Source: a virus. From it: a stretch of 64,000 bases of DNA. Made by a program: the position numbers and the translations under genes. Positions 29,028 through 38,300 of this stretch are shown in pieces (position 1 is the first letter of the stretch; every line of letters starts with the position of its first letter). The stretch is taken from positions 1-64,000 of IMG/VR virus record IMGVR_UViG_3300017971_000243, one strand, 5' to 3'. Under the pieces are notes generated by a model, which made no database searches, was not told the origin of the DNA, and saw only the letters and a list, made by a program, of their open reading frames with translations.

Positions 29028-30356
29028 ATGCCACGTGGTCAAAGTGATATACCGGAATTGAGACTGTCGGTTCTCCAGAATTACATGGAGATATTTGTTA
29101 CACCGCCAGAATTGATTCTAATGAACATTTTTGGATCCAGCCAGTCCCCATCAAGTAGCATCGAGTGGGAAAGCCACAGAGGTGGAAGGGGTATGACCCC
29201 ATTCGTTCCGCCTGGTGCTCCGGCGCCCCAGACCGCTCCTCACGGGATAAGCCAGCACAGAGCCGAGGCTGCATACTGGAAAGAGAAAATGCCTTTTGAT
29301 GAAGAGTTCCTAAATAATCTTCGTCAACCTGGCACCGAATCCCAACGTATGACAGCTCAGCAGAAACTGGCGAGGGAATTGGCTAACCTTAAAAACAGGA
29401 GCAATAGACGAAAGGAATGGATGTTTGCCCAGATGCTGTTCAATAATGGCTTCTCCTATGATGTACAGGGAGGCTATAAGGTCAGCATTGATTATGGTAT
29501 TCCTACTGCAAACCGGGTTGCACTTACCTCATCTTACTACTGGGGATCAGGTGCAAGTCGAAATGTGATAGGCGACATCCAGGACGGTAAGCAGCGAATT
29601 GCTGATGAGTGTGGCGGTAAAGTAGACATCGCTATTTTTAACTCCAGCACCTTGAAACTGCTTGCTAATGACACCAACATCACTAACTTGTTGAAGCGAG
29701 ACGCCTTCGGCACTGGCGAGCTTTATGGTAATATCGCCAGAAATGTGCATGAAATTGTGGGTGTCAACCCCCAGATCCTGGGTTCCTTACTGGATATTCC
29801 TCGGTTTGTCGTTTACGATGAACAATATGAGATCAAAGCCTGGTTGACTGCTGCCGTAACAGGCGGAAGCACGACTTGGATATCAGTAGATGCCAATGAG
29901 GATTTTGTAGTTGGCGGAACGCTGAGAATTCATGATCGTAGTGCTGGCACTTGGGAGGAAAGGTACATCCTTTCAGTAGACGCCGAGGCTGGCACCGTTC
30001 AGATAGAATATCCATTTACCAATTCGTACAAAGCGATGGAAGACTATGTAACGATGGCACAGAAATTCGTACCGGACTACAAGTTCGTTATGATGTCTAC
30101 CAGAGTCGATGGTCAGAATATTGCTGAGTACAAAGAAGCACCTTTCGGAGTAGCTCGCCATTATGGTCAATACACGGATACCAATACGGATTGGGATCCT
30201 GAAGTAACGTGGATTAGGGTGCAGGATAAAGGCTTGCCCGTTCTCTATCAGAGAGATGCGGTTTACGTTTTAACCGTTGCACAGGCAGCTGGCTTAGCAG
30301 CCACCTCAACCACCACGACTACATCATCCTCCACCACAACCACTACAACTGCTTAA
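29028..30356 (+). CDS. Major capsid protein (gpE-like) with poly-Thr tail
   Basis: 442 aa with AAGGAGGTG upstream. Fits the lambda gpE family: early ELILMNIFG and HRGGRGMTPFVPPG loop, helical spine KLARELANLKNRSNRRKEWM, later DIPRFVVYDEQY. The extreme C-terminus is unlike the family: LAATSTTTTTSSSTTTTTTA, a flexible Thr/Ser tail of about 18 residues. Similar tails end the 31028-31693 and 34004-34624 proteins. The tail is probably surface exposed and a plausible O-glycosylation target. Confidence 0.82.
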   Translation: MPRGQSDIPELRLSVLQNYMEIFVTPPELILMNIFGSSQSPSSSIEWESHRGGRGMTPFVPPGAPAPQTAPHGISQHRAEAAYWKEKMPFDEEFLNNLRQPGTESQRMTAQQKLARELANLKNRSNRRKEWMFAQMLFNNGFSYDVQGGYKVSIDYGIPTANRVALTSSYYWGSGASRNVIGDIQDGKQRIADECGGKVDIAIFNSSTLKLLANDTNITNLLKRDAFGTGELYGNIARNVHEIVGVNPQILGSLLDIPRFVVYDEQYEIKAWLTAAVTGGSTTWISVDANEDFVVGGTLRIHDRSAGTWEERYILSVDAEAGTVQIEYPFTNSYKAMEDYVTMAQKFVPDYKFVMMSTRVDGQNIAEYKEAPFGVARHYGQYTDTNTDWDPEVTWIRVQDKGLPVLYQRDAVYVLTVAQAAGLAATSTTTTTSSSTTTTTTA

Positions 30357-30388
30357 TAGCAGTGGTTGAAATTAAGGAGGCAATCGAT

Positions 30389-30580
30389 ATGGATATCGAA
30401 AAAGTAATAATATTGAGTACTCTAAAGAGTGGTAAAAAGATATGGGAGGAGGGGACGGTTTTAGTGCCGCCCCTCCCTCCTGACATACAAGAAGAGGTAG
30501 ACCTTGGTGTTAAAACTATAAAGGTTATTTATCATAGGAAGTCAAGAAGGCTTCCTTCTCAGGTGAAACAAGATGACTGA
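30389..30580 (+). CDS. Small hypothetical head protein, 63 aa
   Basis: ATG 30389 follows AAGGAGG. MDIEKVIILSTLKSGKKIWE, then VPPLPPDIQEEVDLG and a basic end. Unknown. Between capsid and head-completion candidates. Confidence 0.55.
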   Translation: MDIEKVIILSTLKSGKKIWEEGTVLVPPLPPDIQEEVDLGVKTIKVIYHRKSRRLPSQVKQDD

Positions 30581-31028
30581 AGAAGAATTAATCGATCAGC
30601 TAACAGAGGAAGTTAAAAATCTAGATACTTATCTGGAGAGGGATGATTACGTAAATGGATTGGGAGATGCCCAGGCTGAAACTGGATGGACATTACCTTT
30701 AGATGACACCCTCAAGCTGTTATGGATTAAGAAAAGAGCCAAACGTCATATCTTCTTTTACCTTTACTCCGAATCTGCTCATAAATTCAAATATAAGCAA
30801 ATAAACCTTCAGCAAAGGTGGGAACATTATAAAGAAATAATCAGTACGATGGATGAGGAATTCGTAGCGTTTCAAGAAGATAGACCTGATCTTTTTGGTG
30901 CTGTGGATCCATTTCATGCTTTTGGTACTAAGATCGATGCTGGATTTGCTTATGAAGGTCAGACAGGAGAGGACATAACTTATAGTGATGTAGCTGAAGT
31001 TGATTTTACTCCTAAAGAGAATGACTAA
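30573..31028 (+). CDS. Hypothetical head-completion candidate, 151 aa
   Basis: Mostly helical, with a conserved-looking TLPLDDTLKLLWIKKRAKRH and an acidic C-terminus (YSDVAEVDFTPKEND). Position right after the capsid gene, and size, fit a head-tail connector (adaptor), but no family is recognised. Overlaps its neighbours by 8 nt and 1 nt. Confidence 0.55.
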   Translation: MTEEELIDQLTEEVKNLDTYLERDDYVNGLGDAQAETGWTLPLDDTLKLLWIKKRAKRHIFFYLYSESAHKFKYKQINLQQRWEHYKEIISTMDEEFVAFQEDRPDLFGAVDPFHAFGTKIDAGFAYEGQTGEDITYSDVAEVDFTPKEND

Positions 31029-31693
31029 TGACCATTGGACCTGATATTAAAGAAGCTATTGTTGAGGTCGGAACTAAATATAACATATTAAGGGACAGTG
31101 GGAATGTTCTTGGAGAATATCTTGACTACGAAACTAATGCTCAGGTCACAAAACCCTTCATTCGAGAGTTCTTTCTCGAAGCTACCCTAGTATATGATAC
31201 TTCAGCGTTAGCTGGAGATGTCATTCAATTTACCACCACATCAGAGAAATACTTCATAATGAATTTAACGCCAGAGATGTTTGAGAATACAGTTATCTCA
31301 TATCAAGGCGTATTATATAAAACCAATGAAACCATGACGGTGTACAGACCAAGTGAGTCAAGGGACAGTCAAACCCTTTTGATGAAAACTACTTGGACAC
31401 CCGTTGAAACCAACAAACCTATACTGATCACGGCTCCTTTATTTGGTATAGACTTAGATACAGACGAGCAACTTGGATTGATTGGGTTACAGGTGCATGA
31501 GGCATTTGTTCCATCCAGTTATGATATCCAAGTTTTAGATCGCCTGCTGTTAAGCTCTGGAGAGTACTATAGGGTAGAGGCGATAAAAAAGAGAAGATTT
31601 GAAGGCATGGACGTATTGGAAGTGGGAACTGACACTAGACCTACTACCACTACCACCACAACTTACACCACTACTACTACGACTACTGCCTAA
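31028..31693 (+). CDS. Head-tail joining candidate with poly-Thr tail, 221 aa
   Basis: A beta-rich protein (FIREFFLEATLVYDTSAL, LQVHEAFVPSSYDIQVLDRL) ending TTTTTTYTTTTTTTA, one of three such tails in the virion module. It lies between capsid and tail-tube genes, so a head-closure or neck role is likely. The Thr tail includes a Tyr, as the large mucin-like repeats do. Confidence 0.6.
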   Translation: MTIGPDIKEAIVEVGTKYNILRDSGNVLGEYLDYETNAQVTKPFIREFFLEATLVYDTSALAGDVIQFTTTSEKYFIMNLTPEMFENTVISYQGVLYKTNETMTVYRPSESRDSQTLLMKTTWTPVETNKPILITAPLFGIDLDTDEQLGLIGLQVHEAFVPSSYDIQVLDRLLLSSGEYYRVEAIKKRRFEGMDVLEVGTDTRPTTTTTTTYTTTTTTTA

Positions 31694-31736
31694 TGAGTTC
31701 AATGCTTGAGTTCTTTTATCTTTAGCATAGGAGATT

Positions 31737-31925
31737 ATGCTAATGTCCAAGCCAGGTTGTTTATGTCCTTATTGCGGAACAGAAGTTATTATAATCAGCA
31801 GTAAAGAGGACGACCGTTTCAAGGTAGTTTGTCCTAAGTGTTTTAAGCCTTTTTATGTAGTGAATAGTAAGACCGGATTACCAGAAGGAGATCAGTATGA
31901 GGTGGATCCGAGGCATATACTATGA
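31737..31925 (+). CDS. Small zinc-ribbon protein, 62 aa
   Basis: CLCPYCGTEV and VVCPKCFKPFYV form a four-Cys zinc ribbon of the kind found in Com-like phage proteins. The start is ATG 31737 or 31743, both near TAGGAG. Function unknown. Confidence 0.6.
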   Translation: MLMSKPGCLCPYCGTEVIIISSKEDDRFKVVCPKCFKPFYVVNSKTGLPEGDQYEVDPRHIL

Positions 31926-32185
31926 ATTTGTTTATCAGCGATGAGGATTTAATCAGAGTAGATATTTTTGTTAAGCGATGTGGCGGAAATTGTGAACCTG
32001 GAAGATTACTGCATAGACTTTACTCGGCTTATTTAATGATGAGGGAAGCCCTAAAAAAAGCCGATTATGAAGCGTATCAAAGGATAATTGAAAATGGTGA
32101 GAATGTCGTGGGATTTGAACAGCTACCGTCGGTATCTGGGTGCCTTGATAAAGATAAGAAGGAAGGCACAGATAGAGCAGAATGA
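31922..32185 (+). CDS. Small hypothetical protein, 87 aa
   Basis: Helical with Cys (VKRCGGNCEPGRLLHRLYSA), overlapping the zinc-ribbon gene by 4 nt. Its end overlaps the next gene by 83 nt. No family assigned. Confidence 0.5.
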   Translation: MNLFISDEDLIRVDIFVKRCGGNCEPGRLLHRLYSAYLMMREALKKADYEAYQRIIENGENVVGFEQLPSVSGCLDKDKKEGTDRAE

Positions 32186-32609
32186 CCTTCCCATGCGTTC
32201 GGCACTGGACTATGTTTATCGTGTAAGTAGTAATATCAGTATTCAAAAGTTTGCAGGACAGTGGTCACCTCTTAACCAGCGTTATAGGGAATGGAAGTTG
32301 TTTGCTTTTGGTGAAAGTAGATGGTGGATAATGAGCGGAGCCTTACAAAGGTCTCTTACAATTTTTAAACTAAGTGGAGGATGGTTTGGAGGAGTTCCTG
32401 CACATGCTATGGCACCTGGTACTTCTTGGTTTGGAACGGATCCTGGTCCACCTGTTAGCATAGCTGAGTATGGGTATTGGGCTGAATATGGTAGAAGGGG
32501 GCAGGCTGCTAGGCCTCTTTTTAATCCTACCCTTGAAGAGTTTATAGAAGAAGGATGGCCTAAGCAAGCTACTCAATCAATGTCTAAATTAATGGGAGCA
32601 TGGCGATGA
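32103..32609 (+). CDS. Tail-completion or virion-morphogenesis candidate, 168 aa
   Basis: ATG 32103 (MSWDLNSYRRYLGALIKIRR) with GGTGAG upstream; starts at 32088/32094 overlap the previous gene further. A central aromatic-rich segment (YREWKLFAFGESRWWIMSGA) and Gly/Pro-rich loops, then SIAEYGYWAEYGRRGQAARP. The last phrase resembles the C-terminus of HK97 gp10-type and virion-morphogenesis proteins. Motif-level call. Confidence 0.5.
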   Translation: MSWDLNSYRRYLGALIKIRRKAQIEQNDLPMRSALDYVYRVSSNISIQKFAGQWSPLNQRYREWKLFAFGESRWWIMSGALQRSLTIFKLSGGWFGGVPAHAMAPGTSWFGTDPGPPVSIAEYGYWAEYGRRGQAARPLFNPTLEEFIEEGWPKQATQSMSKLMGAWR

Positions 32610-32926
32610 AATGGTTAAAAGGTAATGTCGAATCAATTTTAACCGTTCTGGCAATAATTGGAATGGTAGTAGGAGGACTGTCCTACTTTGCTAAGAGTGA
32701 AGATCTTAATCTTGTTGACCTTAGGCTAGAACAGAAGATAGTAGGAGATGCAATATATCAAATATCTATGCAGATGGGTCAATTGGAAGATAAACATGGA
32801 AATGATAATTGTTCTAGATGGAATGATGCCAGAGATCGTGAACGTTATCGTAAATTAAGATTACAATTGGAATCCCTTAAGAAAAAGCAAGATGCAATCA
32901 TCAATGAACAAACAAGGAGTAGATGA
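32606..32926 (+). CDS. Membrane-anchored coiled-coil protein, 106 aa
   Basis: ATG 32606. One N-terminal hydrophobic span (IESILTVLAIIGMVVGGLSY, about 8-28) then a charged coiled-coil tail (LRLEQKIVGDAIYQISMQMG...). That layout fits a signal-anchored lysis or spanin-like protein or a hypothetical holin, in the middle of the head-tail genes. No lysis family is proven. Confidence 0.5.
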   Translation: MKWLKGNVESILTVLAIIGMVVGGLSYFAKSEDLNLVDLRLEQKIVGDAIYQISMQMGQLEDKHGNDNCSRWNDARDRERYRKLRLQLESLKKKQDAIINEQTRSR

Positions 32927-33135
32927 TGAAGATAGTGGATGCTTATCCAAAGGATGTTCATGTTCAAATTGAAATGCCATTAAAAGAACTTAAAATGCTC
33001 AAAACGTATATTGAGAACAGTCTTCCTGTTTATGCTCGTGTACATGAAGAGTTTGAGGAAGAGCAGTTCTTGGAGCACAACTTCATTCCAGAAGCTAAAA
33101 GCGTAATAGAGTACGCGGAAAAGTTTAGCAAATAG
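32923..33135 (+). CDS. Small acidic hypothetical protein, 70 aa
   Basis: ATGA overlap with the previous gene. Helical (LKMLKTYIENSLPVYARVHE), very acidic middle. Function unknown. It is followed by a copy of the intergenic element. Confidence 0.55.
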   Translation: MMKIVDAYPKDVHVQIEMPLKELKMLKTYIENSLPVYARVHEEFEEEQFLEHNFIPEAKSVIEYAEKFSK

Positions 33136-33190
33136 CACAGCAAGCAATTTAAGAAGTTCGTGCAGAATTCGTTAAATAAACTGCACTAAA
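33136..33190 (+). repeat. Copy 3 of the four-copy intergenic element
   Basis: AGCAAGCAATTTAAG, core AGTTCGTGCAGAATTC (33155-33170), GTTAAAT, then ACTGC where the others have AGCGT. It occupies most of the gap before the tail-completion gene at 33216. Confidence 0.75.
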
Positions 33191-33215
33191 TTTAAGAACA
33201 GAGGTGTATAACAGT

Positions 33216-33680
33216 ATGACTTTAGACGCTACAGCAAGAGAAGCAAATATCAGAGATAGTGTTAAAAAGTTCTTTATAGACACCTACTCCGTCCCTATGT
33301 CTTTTGATAAAGCTCTATCTCAGCCTGACTTGCAAGGGCGTACCGTTCATAAATGGATAAATGTAATTATTCACCTTTCAGAAGTAGCTCTTTTATCTGA
33401 CACCTTGGTACATGTGTACTGCTGTACGAGACAGGATAATGAATATTTTAAATTATCCCAGTTAAGGGACACTATTGTGGAAGGACTTTCGATTGACTCT
33501 AGTACCAGTCAATCTGATGCCTTTAAACGAATCACTTTCTATCAGAGTCATCCTACTAATCCATGGACAGAAATAGGGAAACTGCTAGTTACCGAAGTGT
33601 ATGAGTCAATACCTATGGAAGGTCCTGATGAAACCAAATATAAAATAATAACAGTACGATTAAGGGCACCGGCAAAGTGA
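33216..33680 (+). CDS. Tail-completion candidate, 154 aa
   Basis: ATG 33216 (MTLDATAREANIRDSVKKFF) follows AGAGGTG; a GTG at 33204 lies inside that site. An alpha-beta pattern with RITFYQSHPTNPWTEIGKLL and ITVRLRAPAK fits small neck or tail-terminator proteins. Position just ahead of the tail tube supports it. Family not identified. Confidence 0.5.
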   Translation: MTLDATAREANIRDSVKKFFIDTYSVPMSFDKALSQPDLQGRTVHKWINVIIHLSEVALLSDTLVHVYCCTRQDNEYFKLSQLRDTIVEGLSIDSSTSQSDAFKRITFYQSHPTNPWTEIGKLLVTEVYESIPMEGPDETKYKIITVRLRAPAK

Positions 33681-33690
33681 GAACTCTATT

Positions 33691-33981
33691 ATGGCAAAAC
33701 GATTCTACCACTGCAAGTACTGTGGAAAGCGAATGATAGAAAGACTACCGAATGGATGTTGGAAGTTTGTATTTGGTAGTGATAAGGAAAATCCAGGAGA
33801 TCCTCCTGTTGAAATGATAATATTTGGATCGCTTAAGATGAAATGTCTTAGGAGATCTTGCGGTAAGTTTAATACTTTTTATTTTTGGCCTAAGGTGAGG
33901 TTTGCAAGTCAATCAGACGACATTGAGGTTAATCCTATAAATGAGCAGTCTGAAGTTCTGGCAGAAACTCGTAATCATTAA
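33691..33981 (+). CDS. Com-like zinc-ribbon protein, 96 aa
   Basis: CKYCGKRM and CLRRSCGKF give four Cys ligands around a hydrophobic core, like phage Mu Com-type translational activators but longer, with an acidic tail. Lying just before the tail tube gene, it might regulate its translation; this is speculation from family habit. Confidence 0.5.
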   Translation: MAKRFYHCKYCGKRMIERLPNGCWKFVFGSDKENPGDPPVEMIIFGSLKMKCLRRSCGKFNTFYFWPKVRFASQSDDIEVNPINEQSEVLAETRNH

Positions 33982-34003
33982 CTTTAACAAGGAGGTATAG
34001 ACT

Positions 34004-34624
34004 ATGGTTGATCGTTATGGTCCATTGACCAAAGACAGTACCACCATTGCGTTAGGTCTGGCGCAGATCAGGGTAGGCCCTTCAGCGGCTAATATTCATA
34101 ATTATAATCCCTGTCTCGGTTCTGCACACAGCCTAGGCGCTATGGCAAACACCTCTTACACAGGTAATCTGGAATTCTATAAGCTAGAGTCTGGATATCC
34201 TCTGTTAGAGGACGCTACATTCCCGCTGCGGGAATCAGCTATGCTGTCATGTGGTTTTAGGGAAATCACTCCCAAAAACATGGCTCTAGCTTATGGCTTG
34301 GATCCTGCAGATTATACCAATGCACATAGTGGAGATGTGCCGTTGGGTAACATTTCAACCCCGGTGTTCATTAGAGTGGAGGCTTTGTATACCTTCCCTG
34401 ATGGCTCCAACACCATGACCATTGTTTTCCCAAGAGCTCAGGCTATTGCTTCTATTGAGATGGAGTTTGCACCTGAGGAACCTGCTGCTGTTGCCCTTCA
34501 ACTCGAGGCTAAGAGAGCAGACAGCGGGATTAGTGGTGGAAATGCGGTATGGGATAGTGCCCCTCTGGGTCACATTATCTGGAATACCACAACTTACACC
34601 ACTACCACTACTACTACAGCTTAA
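34004..34624 (+). CDS. Major tail tube protein with poly-Thr tail
   Basis: 206 aa with AAGGAGG upstream. Beta-rich tube-protein pattern (YTGNLEFYKLESGYPLLEDA, FIRVEALYTFPDGSNTMTIV) directly before the chaperone pair, the standard place. The C-terminus HIIWNTTTYTTTTTTTA is a Thr tail of the same type as on the capsid and neck proteins, which would place many copies on the tail surface. Confidence 0.75.
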   Translation: MVDRYGPLTKDSTTIALGLAQIRVGPSAANIHNYNPCLGSAHSLGAMANTSYTGNLEFYKLESGYPLLEDATFPLRESAMLSCGFREITPKNMALAYGLDPADYTNAHSGDVPLGNISTPVFIRVEALYTFPDGSNTMTIVFPRAQAIASIEMEFAPEEPAAVALQLEAKRADSGISGGNAVWDSAPLGHIIWNTTTYTTTTTTTA

Positions 34625-34656
34625 TAGCTGAAACAACCTTTTAGGAGGGAAATAAA

Positions 34657-35109
34657 ATGCCAGACTCTTCTGATGATAGAAAACTCAATCCGCAGGTTCG
34701 CTCTGTCGAAATAGGCAAGCGAACCCTGCGGAACCTTTCCATCTATCCTCTTTCATTATCTGATCAGCTTAATCTCACAGACCTTGTAAATAAAGGATTG
34801 AATGCTTTCCTTCAAATGGCACCTGATGAAAATGAAGAAGGAATGATGCAGTTTATAGCCTTTGTGTTAAGTTTAATCAAAGAAAATATCGAGCGTATTG
34901 TTGAGATGATTACTGATGAAGATAAAAGTATATTGGAAGAGATAACGAATGTTCAATTAATGGAAATTGTGGAGATCGTTTATAAGGAGAACTTTGAAGG
35001 CCCTTTGGGAAAGTTGACAAGCCTCTTCCCGGAGGTGAAGAGGCAGGAGCAACTGTCACCCTCGCCGAAACGGTCACCACGTGTTGTGAGATCTACGGCT
35101 ACACCTTAG
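34657..35109 (+). CDS. Tail assembly chaperone, gpG-like
   Basis: 150 aa, helical and acidic in the middle, with a short basic end. It lies between tail tube and tape measure. The zero-frame product ends at 35109 but a slippery heptamer at 35007-35013 diverts some ribosomes into the longer form. By analogy with lambda G it binds the tape measure during tail assembly. Confidence 0.8.
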   Translation: MPDSSDDRKLNPQVRSVEIGKRTLRNLSIYPLSLSDQLNLTDLVNKGLNAFLQMAPDENEEGMMQFIAFVLSLIKENIERIVEMITDEDKSILEEITNVQLMEIVEIVYKENFEGPLGKLTSLFPEVKRQEQLSPSPKRSPRVVRSTATP

Positions 35110-35396
35110 ACCACTTCTATAAGTTAAGTTATAGGAATGGAGGCCTTACTTTTGGACAGGTTGAGGTTTTATTTGATCATTACCAAGACCGTATTTATAA
35201 GGAGATGCGCTTTAGGGCTTCTATGGCTGGTGTCAATCTTGACAAAGAGGTGGAGAAGAAAAAGGAAACGGATCTTACGACCTTCAAGGATCCTGAATCC
35301 TATGAACACATGTCAATAAAGGACAGAAGAAAACTTACAATGGAGATGTTAAAGAGGATTAAACCAAAATTATCAGGTAGTTTTAAAAATGGCTGA
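34657..35396 (+). CDS. Frameshifted tail chaperone, gpGT-like
   Basis: Reading through to 35013, then continuing in the -1 frame, yields a protein of about 246 aa. The second part (from VDKPLPGGEEAG to GSFKNG) has no good start of its own, and it includes TCCEIYGYTLDHFYKLSYRN. The frame is open from 35013 to the stop at 35394-35396, which overlaps the tape-measure ATG. This mirrors lambda G-T. Confidence 0.75.
35007..35013 (+). promoter_or_regulatory. -1 ribosomal frameshift site GGGAAAG
   Basis: G GGA AAG in the phase X XXY YYZ relative to the gpG frame, the same heptamer as in lambda G-T. It sits 97 nt before the zero-frame stop. The shift of -1 matches the change of frame. Confidence 0.8.
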
Positions 35397-38300
35397 CAGA
35401 ACATTAAATCTAGGTACACTTTTTACGGCTGACATACGCGATTTCCTAAGTAAAACCGCCCGCATTAGAGAAGAATTACGCAAGATGGGAGCTGCCTTTG
35501 AACAGGGAGCTAGGGGCGGATCCAAGATGGGAAGTGAAACTGCCGCTGGTATTGACAAGGTAGATAAGAGTGTTAAGAAGAGTGGCAAGACGGTCCAGGA
35601 ATACAGCAAGCAGATTGCTAAAGTGGAAGGTGCTTGGAAGCGTGTTTTGGCTGCTATGAAGGTAACCGCTTCCTATGGATTAGCCGCCTCAGCTATCTTC
35701 TCCGTAGTGCAGGCTCTTAAAGCAGGTGTTACGGAAATCATAGATTTTGATCAAGCTCTTAAAAACCTCCAAGCTATCACCCGTGCTACCGACAACGAAG
35801 TGCTAGGTATGGGTGAAACAATAAAAGATGTGGCACAGAAAACCAAGTTCTCTACTGGTGAAGTAGCAGAGGGAATGGTATTGTTAGGACAGGCTGGTTT
35901 TAGTGCTACAGAGGCAATGCAGTCGATGGAAGCAGTAGCTAACTTGGCTACTGGAACATTATCTGATTTAAAGACTACTTCTGATTTACTCACCACCACT
36001 ATTCGTGCATTTGGATTCCAAACGGTAGAGTCAGCCCGTGTATCTGATGTTATGTCAAATGCTATCAACCGTTCTAAACTTACCCTTGACAAACTCCGCA
36101 TAGCGTTCAACTTTGTAGGTGCCGCGGCAGCACAAACAGGCCTATCGCTGGAAGAGACCGCCGCCGCTATGATGGTTCTTGCTAATAACGGTCTGAGAGC
36201 AAGTACCATTGGTACTGGTTTGAGGCAAGTATTAGCCAGACTTCTTGCACCTAACCGCAATTTAAGAGAGGAATTTGAAGCACATGGTATTGCTCTAACC
36301 AAAGTTAATCCTAAATTAGTAGGATTCCAACAGGCTTTAATGAACCTCAAGCCTATACTGTATGACTCTGAGAGGCAAGTTGTAGATATGGGCAAGGCTT
36401 ACAGGTTGTTTGGACTGCGTGGTGCCCAAGCGGCCGCTATCCTTACTCGTGCTTTTGTTACAGGTGACTTTAGTAAGATGTTGGAGTATACCTATGAAGT
36501 GGGTTCAGCTGCTAGGATGGCTGCAAAACAGATGGAAGGTCTTGGAGTTAAGATTAAGAATTTAGCAGATAGAGCAAAATTGATAGCAGTAGCTTTCGGT
36601 GAAGGCGGGGCAATAGGAGTTATGAAAGGTTTTATCGATGTGCTCAGAGCCGTTGCAAAAGGTATTGCTGATTTTGTTAGTTCAGGTCCTGGTAGGCTAA
36701 CTACAAGTTTTACCGTGTGGACAGGTACTATTTGGTTGTCTATACAGGCTTTGAGAGGTCTGTCTGTGGCTTTTGTATTTCTTGGCAGTAAAATAGGTGC
36801 TGCCATTACCACTTTAAGATTGTATATTCAATTATTAGTTCAACTTCAAATAGTCTCGGGTCAATCCTTACTGACATTTAAGGGAATGAAAACTGCTCTT
36901 TTAAATGTGGGTGGGATAATAAAAGGATTTAAAGGAGGATGGTTATTACTGGCGGCAGCTATAGGTGCGGTGGTAGCAGCTATTAAGTTTTGGCTAGGTG
37001 CTCAAGAAAGAGCTGTAAATGCGGCCATTAAAACTCAACAAGAGCAGGAGAAAACTGTACAGACTCTTAGGGTGTATGCTCAGGCACTTTCAGATCTTCA
37101 GGCAAGACAGAATGAAGGTAAGGATGTAAGTAAGGAACATGCTGGGTTAGTTGCTCGTTTAAGGAAAGAATATGAATTATTGAATGGTGTGTTGTCTGAG
37201 TCAGTAGATGCAGTAGGTAGGAATGCGGTGCTTACTCAGAGAGCATATGAGGAAGAACTTAAAAAGAGTATCATTGTAACTTCTGATTTGGCTAAAGAGC
37301 AAAAAAAGCTATTAGATGAAACTGGAAAATGGGAAGGATTTAAGGAAAGAGTAAAAAGGTTCGGTGGTGTATTTGTAGGTGTGTTAGCTGATTTTGGTCA
37401 ATGGATACTCAAGGGAATTAAATGGCTTGCTGATTTTGGAGCCAAAATTATAGATTTAGCTAATATAGTGCTGAGGAAACTGAGCCCAGCGTTTGCTTTC
37501 TTTTCGGATGTAGGAAAGAAGGGCTTAGAAACCCTTAGTAAATTTTTAGGTTACTTTACGGAAAATCTAGAAGATGCTGGTAAATCAACCGAAAAGTATA
37601 AAAAGCAGAATGAAGAGCTCATTAACACTTATGTTATTATGGCTCAAAAACTCAAAGAAATTACAAAAGGACAGGCCTCTATAGAAGATATAATAAAGCA
37701 GATCGAAGAAATGCAGGGAGTTAAGTTAAGCCCAGAGGCTATATCTGCTATAACTGAAGAACTTAATAAAGTAACCGTTAAGTTTGAGAAGGAGACTGAG
37801 GAATGGGAAAAACAGTTAGGTAAGTTACCTAAATCGTTTCAAGAGATGTTTAGGAGTTTAGATCCCATCCAGAAGGTAGAGTTCGCTAAGAGACTTAAAC
37901 AGATGGAAAATGAAATAGCGGCTGCTGAGGATCAGATAAAGATACTTCTTGGTAAAGAAGAGAGTTTCCAGAAGGAAAGGGCTGCTATTAGAGCTAAATA
38001 CCTTGCCAAGTTTGCGGAAGATATGGGTAAGGAAACCAAGACTACAGAGGAAAGTTTAAATGACCAGATAAATTTGATACAGGAATTTGTAGAGAAAGAG
38101 AATGAGGAATACGAAGGACGATTAGAGGAAAGGGAGAAAACTTATGAGAAGGAATTACTGTTAGCGCAGGGCAATGAGGAAGAGGTAACCCGTGTAAAGC
38201 AAGAAAATCTGGAGAAAAGAACCCAAATAGAGAAAGACCATCAGGATACTATTTTGGGTTATCAATCTGTTATTACACAGAAAAGGGGAGAGCTTGAGGC

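Noticed and set aside
28383-29061. Other frames within the decoration gene
   Set aside because: They run through a gene with a strong ribosome site and continuous spacing to the capsid gene, and lack sites of their own.
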